This document shows, in pieces, positions 57,961 through 64,000 of a stretch of 64,000 nucleotides of DNA (position 1 is the stretch's first letter; each line of letters begins with the position of its first letter). The translations under genes and the position numbers were made by a program. The notes under the pieces are model-generated. The model worked only from the letters and a program-made list of their open reading frames with translations, searched no databases and had not been told where the DNA came from. Source of the DNA: Corythucha ciliata (taxonomy: Eukaryota > Arthropoda > Insecta > Hemiptera > Tingidae); assembly GCA_038030265.1 (NCBI GenBank), contig CM075943.1, positions 39,060,001-39,124,000 of the forward strand, read 5' to 3'.

Positions 57961-58978
57961 CCGCGAATTAGATGATGGTTTTAGATGGTGAGATGTGGTC
58001 TCGATTCCAACATAGGGGCCATGGCCCATAAGATCCCCTCTGGTTCCGCGCCTGTTATGTAGAGTGCAAATATTTGGTAAATTTAACAACCATTGAGCAG
58101 TCGGAGCTTGAACTTTCGGTAGGGGCGATCGCCACCCCCTGGATTCGCGCCTGATATCTGCCTAAGTCGTAAGGGTCGAAATCTGGTTTCTACAAGCATC
58201 AAGAAGCTTTTTGAGATATTGATACAACTCCAAAATATCTAGTTTGGACAAAAGTCCCAATCAGGCAAAAACTCTGACGCGCTTTGGCTTTACGTCCAGC
58301 AAAAATTTATTATTACAGGAATATTATGGGTGAAACAACTCGGAAACTCATCCCCCTTCTACAGTACTTTTTCACAACTGGTGTCTTCCGTACAAGTATA
58401 ATACGAGACTTTATTTTTTCGGAAAACCGCCCCTTGGCCTTCCTCTCCTCGGAACTCGAATTTAGACAATAGAGAGGAATCAGAAGCGCAGTCACGCTCC
58501 CCTGAATTCACTTCCGTCCACCTAACCCAACCACTACCGCCATCGCAATTCACAAACGCTGTTCTAACTGCCCTCCCGCCATGCGTTTCCCTTTTTCCTC
58601 TTCTTCCGAACTTTTAAAACTGCATTCTGGAAAACGTTTTAAAGGAATTCGTCACCCGCCTTTTTTTTGCTTGAAATTCCGATGTCTCTCTTTTTTAGCT
58701 TTTTAAAAAATGTTTCATTCCTTCTTCTTTATTCAAGATATCATTACTTCCAAAACAATTTCGTTATAGTTTTCACGAAGGAAAATAAGAAAATAAGGAC
58801 GGGAATTCCCTGACCTCGTAGTTCTTATTCATACTGTTGTATTGAGATAGGATCGGGTGTGAACCTACTTAAATTTTTTTTTTTCGAATTACTAAAACCG
58901 TTGAACGCTCTCGTACTGGGAAATGTGGGCACGTGTCGGACTGTCAGATGGAAAACAAACTTAAAAGTTGCATCTTTG
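57961..58978. other. No recognisable gene
   Basis: Short frames only; no repeats of note. Confidence 0.4.
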
Positions 58979-59232
58979 TCTATAGTTGAACCACATTCTA
59001 ATGGGACCTAAGGGCCGTATTCAGAAACCCTCCTTTACGAAGCTGGTGATGGTTTATAAAAATATGTCATCTGTTTTGAAGCGCTTAAAGGAGATGTAAA
59101 GGTTAAGGTTGGTTTCTGAATACGGCCCTAAAAATCAGTAAAACCAATTTTGCTTGTACATAATGATTAGGTTCATTTACACCTGGAAATTTTGTTGAAA
59201 AATTCCATCAGAGTTTGGTTCAACTATAGTAA
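58979..59232. mobile_element. TA-flanked MITE hosting a second MITE
   Basis: The outer arms CTATAGTTGAACCACATTCT and the near complement AGAGTTTGGTTCAACTATAG lie at the two ends. The inner element occupies 59012-59128. Confidence 0.6.
59012..59128. mobile_element. 117-bp PIF/Harbinger-type MITE
   Basis: GGGCCGTATTCAGAAACC...GGTTTCTGAATACGGCCC with TAA at 59009-59011 and 59129-59131. The palindromic ends and TAA duplication define it. Confidence 0.85.
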
Positions 59233-61092
59233 CACATGTTCCAGAGGGTAAAACGACGTGCGGGGTGGGGGGCATCCCCTCGGATGGAGAGCGACGGGAT
59301 TTTTTGCGGTACGATTGTAATTACCGGGATCAGGGATTTTTTTTCTTCTAAATTTCTGCGTCCCCCGCCCCAGAGATTCTTTTCATGGTGTATCGCTTCA
59401 ATAGTTTAAAAGGAATGCGGAAGGAAGCTGCAGAACCGTACAATGCAGGATCACGGCTCTTTTGTCGTAGGGATCTACTTTGTATCCTTACCCCCGCCCA
59501 TTTCCCCTACCTTGATTCTGGGAATAATATTGAGAGCAGCCGATGTGTTTTTGTCCTGATCAGACCGAATCCGATGGAGGTCCCCTACCCCTTGTATGTA
59601 TTACTATGTTTGTCAGAAACATCAACATTTTTTTTTCTTCTAAAACTGGATCATTTTAATGAGATATAAATTACAAGGGGTCCTTAGCGTCCTTAAAGGA
59701 TGATGTTGCTTTTAAAGAGGCTGGAAACAAAAAAACAAAGGTGAGAGGGCTTGATTACATACTCTTTCAAGGACCTCACTAGTTACTTGAGTGGGTACAC
59801 CTAAAGGGCTCTTCTCTTTCATTGCTACCACAAGTCCGGAGCTATTCTTGTGTTTACTTTGTGCCTTAACATTTCTTCATAAATCTCTTAAGATAAAATT
59901 GAGCTGAGGCCGTCAAATGGCCACATGTTGCGGAAGAAAAATTAAACGGTTGTGTGCATTTTTATCTTTAAGGAATGCTCTGCTGCATTTAATATTTTTT
60001 GTTCCGCTTCGCAGTTTATCGTTCTGATTTATCAAGGCCGATAAAAATGAGTAATACCTAGTCTTCTAGTTGAATATTAATTTTTTCTCTCTCGCGAAAC
60101 AGTAATGAAGAGACTTTCTGTTCGTCAACGACTCGATATGGGACTGAGTGATTTGCCCCCTCCCCCCTCTCATATCATCCTCTTTCATCATTAGTTTCCT
60201 TTTAAATAATGCTCTAATCTAGATTTCTGTATGGGTAACGGACTAAGTAGAATGCGAGCGCTGTGCTCTGAACTTTCTCATATCCACAGTGTGACAGTTC
60301 CTTTTTCTCTGCCTAATGAACGCTGTTTATGATCGTTTTAGGCCGTTACAAACGACCTCTTATTGAAGAAAACTCTTTGTAGCCCCCGCAAGTTTCCTGG
60401 TTTTACTTTAGATTCAACCACTGTAGAAGCCACAGTCACAGAAAGAAGAAGAAGAAGAAGAATTTGAGAGAATCATCAGCCGACAGGCCCTTAAATAACG
60501 AAGTTGCCTTTCTCGAAAACTCGACCACCCGATTCTGGTTTTCGCAGGAGACCCCATATTCGGCGTAGGTGAAAAGTACCCACGCTCTGAATAGCTATTC
60601 GAACGAATCAAGCCAATTTGTACTCGCCTAAACCAGTCAAGAGCGAGTTTTATTTTTCGCGCAATTTGAAGAAAGAGAAAGTTTTTTTTTTTCATTCACT
60701 CCCACTAAGGAAATGATGGAAAGGGTGAGGGTGTGTGATTTATTCGCTGATCAACTTGGTGAAAATTGTACCTACCCTTGTTGAAGTCTCCTTGTTGAAG
60801 GAGAGGGGAGGGCCTTGAATTGTGGCAAACAATGAGCAAATCTATTAGAACAAATTTGAATTCCTAATCAGTTGCATATTTCTTTTTAGAAAAGGATGAT
60901 AAATACGAAACATAAGCGAGGAAAAACGAAAAACAGTTTGTGCAAACACGAAAAAAATTTATGTTGCCGGGTGGGCAGGGAAAGTTGGCCTTGCAAAAAT
61001 GTGCAGTCATTCCTTGAATCTTTTCCTACAGTTAGGTTATGGCGTAAAATTAACCAAATCTCATCATTCTCTCTTGCCCATTTCAAGGTTTA
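59233..61092. other. No recognisable gene
   Basis: Short frames and a (GAA)n run near 60443-60460. Nothing else found. Confidence 0.4.
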
Positions 61093-61260
61093 AGGCGCGT
61101 TAACACGGTTCAATCTCATGGCTCATTGAAACGTGTAAACATATTTTCAATGATATTGCTTCATCAAATTTCTATAATAAACGTGATACCCGACCCGAGC
61201 CATTCAATGAAATGTCTTCCATCATATTGTGCTATGAGATTGAACCGTGTAAATGCGCCT
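61093..61260. mobile_element. 168-bp PIF/Harbinger-type MITE
   Basis: AGGCGCGTTAACACGGTTCA...TGAACCGTGTAAATGCGCCT, flanked by TTA at 61090-61092 and 61261-61263. The ends share CGGTTCAATCTCAT over ~30 bp. Confidence 0.8.
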
Positions 61261-61960
61261 TTACTTTAAAATTTTAGAAAATGTATAAAGTGTGAAGGTT
61301 TTGACTAGAGAAATAACTCCTTGAACCGTGACAAACTAAAGGGAGCGAAGGGCTAACAGCATTATCGTCGACTGAGTGGTCTTCGCGCCTAACTTTCCGA
61401 GCGAAGAACTTCCACTTTAATGAAAACACACAGTGTAAATGTTCGTTTTCAAAAAGGCGGAGTTTTCGTTTTGATTACTGCCTACCCCAGGCTTACTACT
61501 ACAATGTTATATGAGTGGAGGAGGTAGCAGGCGGCGGGGAAATGAAGGACTGTCAGTATCAGGCAAGATTAGAAGAGAAATGAAATTCTTCCCATCTTTC
61601 CAGGCTGTAGGAGCATTTGAAATTCAAATTTCAATTATTAAATTAAATTAATTATTAAATTATTCAAACACTCCAACATGGGGTGTTACAAAAACTTACC
61701 GTCAATTTTACCATCGCCCTCGGGTTGCAGAAGTGTTGGAGGAAGGAGGGGGTGATGTGACTCCGATTCCGATAACAGACGTATAATTAATTATATGACT
61801 TGGTTGAGAATGGCTAAAAGATCAGTTTCTCCCAATATCTTCATCTTTATAAAGAAGAACGAAAGCTATGTTGGGGGTTAGACTCACCAGATAATCGTGA
61901 ATTTGCACCGAAGCAAAAAGGAGGTGCGAACAGCGACCACACGACCACTTTAGCGTTTCA
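61261..61960. other. No recognisable gene
   Basis: AT-rich; a TTAAATTAAATTAATTA stretch at about 61640-61665. No feature. Confidence 0.4.
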
Positions 61961-63240
61961 GGAGGTTCCAGTTAAATTGGAATTTATTGAAGGAGCGAAA
62001 CCCGCGAAATTAGATTCCGAAAGAATGAAAATCCCCGAAACCTGGGAGTCATAATGACGAAAATTAGTTTGTGAGTGAGCCAAATCGTCGAATTTGGTTT
62101 TTTCAAGGGCGAAATTAATTTTTAAAACAAGGCAAAGATTTAAAAAAGAGCTAAACCAACGAACTTCGGTCATGAATAAGCAAAATCCATGACCTTTGTT
62201 AATGAAAAGCGAAGTAATTTGGATTAGAAAGGTCCAAAAATCACATTTGGTTCCTTAACGAGGCGAATTGCCTTTCCGAAATAATCAAACCTGTGTACCT
62301 GGTTTCAAGAAAGAGCCAAAGTCATGATTTTAGGTTTTTGACAACGCGAAATTGGTTTTTGAAGGCGGCAAATCCAAGAAATTCGGTTTTGAAAGGGCGA
62401 ATGACCGCAAAATCAGGGCTTGAAAGAGTCAAGTCCACGAAATCACGAAATTATATTCGAACGAAATTTTCTAAAATTGGCGTTTGAACGAGCCGAATAC
62501 GCAAAATTTTTGTTTTGAAGGAGTCAAAATCCATAAAAATTGAGGTTTTCAGAGCGAAAATGATGGATCCATGAATTAACTTTCTAAAAAAAAACTATAT
62601 AATAGTTTTTCGAATTATCGAAATCTCCATAACTGATTCTAGGAAGAGCTAAGGTTACAAAATTCGGTTTTTGAAATAGCACAATTCCATAAAACATGGA
62701 ATTTGAACGATACGAATCCGCAACGTTTTTGATTGATGGAGTCAAAATCCGCGACATTTGGTTATGGAAGTGCGGAAATCAACGGACAAATTGGGGTTGA
62801 AGGAGCCAAATATGTGCAATTGGGTTTTGAAAGAGTGAGAATCCACCAAAAATTGGGATTTGAAAAGAGCCAAAATGACGAAATTTCAGGTAATTGTAAT
62901 TTGAAGGTCCAAAGCCTGAAAAATTTGGTTATGGAAGAGCAAAAATTCCGGGGGGGGGGGGTTGAAAAAGCCAAAATCACGAACTTTGTTTTTTCATCAT
63001 TCGTTTTTTGAGAACTACTTACGAAATTGGTTTATAAAAAAAAGCTAAGGCCACGAAACTTGATTATTGATAGTGCGAAAATCTCCGAAATTGGTTTTTG
63101 AAAGCGAAGTTCAAGAAAAGGTTTGAAAGAGCAAAAGTCTTCTACACTCGTTTTTGAAAAAGCAAAAACCACAAAATTAGGCTTTTGAAAGAGCGAAACA
63201 CTCGAAATTTAGTGTTGAAGGAGCAAAAATCCGCGAAGCA
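61960..63240. repeat. Degenerate ~31-bp minisatellite, ~40 units
   Basis: Consensus by eye GGTTTTTGAAAGAGCCAAAA then TCCACGAAATT (31 bp), present throughout but strongly diverged. Frames such as 62733-63011 are open only because of the repeat. Related to the tracts at 42640-43880 and 53460-53630. Confidence 0.6.
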
Positions 63241-64000
63241 ATGGTTGGGGGGTCAGACCCACCAACGTAACAAGTTGAAACGTATGACAATTTCGACCAC
63301 TGCGCTGCCTCCTGGCCGGACTCACCTGAAAAAATGAACCCGGACGTACCCGGATGCTTTAAAAAGTAGGACATGTCCGAGGAAAGTAGGACGTCTGATC
63401 ACTCTACTTGAACGTTCATGGCTGAATCGCTGAGTTGTCGAATTCAAGTATATTGCAATTTGTTTTGGCTAACAATAGTCTTTTTGTGAGGGGTGGACTC
63501 AAAAAAAGTTCGGGAAAACATTTCTATTTTTCCGTAGGAGCTGATTTTTGAACCACGTTTTCCGTTTTTTGGCCGAACAGCTCATTTTAGGGGCCAAGCC
63601 GTTGAACGAAATATCCCCGTGATTCGCGTTGAGAAAATACAGTACAAGAACTTCACACCCAATTTTTCAGGAAAATGGGGCACTCCGAGCCCCATAAGAC
63701 GGAATCAAAAGGGGTTGGGTTGGGTGTTTGCTGTATTTTATGCAGAGGAGTTATAAGCAAAAGCAAGGGTCTCAATCGAACGAAACGGGCAAAGACCCCC
63801 CTAAACACAGCTTTTGTCAACCGGTACACCGTTCGTTCCGAGGGAGTGCATCTCACCCCTCCCAGACAAAGCCCCAGTAAACAATGGATGCCAATAAGAA
63901 AGAAACAGTGGGAAAAAGAGGGAAAGAGATTTTTAGATAATCCAAAATTAAACAGTTAAAATTAGCCCGAGGTTCGACCACTCCAAACAGTGTTCACAGT
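63241..64000. other. No recognisable gene
   Basis: A plus-strand frame at 63675-63959 has no recognisable motif. Nothing else found. Confidence 0.35.

Noticed and set aside
61960..63240. Possible CRISPR-like or coding repeat
   Set aside because: Units are adjacent, diverged and without unique spacers, and the host is a eukaryote; it is a degenerate minisatellite.

Overview
The window reads as part of an insect (arthropod) nuclear genome. It has intron-containing genes with small GT-AG introns, TATA/Inr-type promoters, Tc1/mariner-family transposases with an N-terminal helix-turn-helix domain (DUF4817-like), LINE and Penelope-like retroelement relics, many MITEs, and one 500-N assembly gap. 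A hemipteran host would fit the transposase type, but the species cannot be fixed from the sequence alone.

Layout. 1-21.5 kb is a dense nest of transposable elements. Several families of TA-targeting elements with CAGGG(T)-type ends sit inside, or next to, a Helitron-like non-autonomous repeat (called HINE-like here). That repeat has a 13-bp subterminal inverted repeat, an AT tract and ~300-bp tandem units. Positions 1238-4185 are repeated as 7485-12122 on the other side of the gap, with extra insertions. An almost intact 3.06-kb DD41D transposon lies at 12.1-15.2 kb. 21.7-26.6 kb carries two genes on the minus strand: a six-exon UDP-glycosyltransferase (complete 513-aa model) and a 748-aa intronless calpain-like protein. 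The latter has lost its catalytic Cys and His and ends in what look like two transglutaminase-type beta-barrels. 27.7-32.6 kb is a large inverted repeat enclosing a LINE relic and a decayed TE-associated gene, with a HINE-like element inserted in one arm. 33-37.5 kb has MITEs and degenerate ~30-bp repeat tracts. 37.6-38.1 kb holds a two-exon gene for a small secreted protein whose last residues come from an inserted Penelope-like element (38.0-39.05 kb). 39.6-54.6 kb is the C-terminal Src kinase gene (Csk, minus strand, ten coding exons). An 11.7-kb intron filled with transposons separates its SH2 and kinase exons, and its start codon lies downstream of any SH3 domain. 54.6-64 kb holds MITEs and degenerate minisatellites; no further gene was recognised there.

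The cellular genes do not form an obvious pathway: UGT is detoxification/conjugation, Csk is signalling, and the calpain-like protein is probably structural or regulatory. The best candidate for something undescribed is the pseudo-calpain/transglutaminase-barrel fusion. Next come a hammerhead-ribozyme motif in a Penelope-like relic at 5.5 kb, the HINE-like family with several natural empty/filled site pairs, and widespread degenerate ~31-bp repeat arrays.
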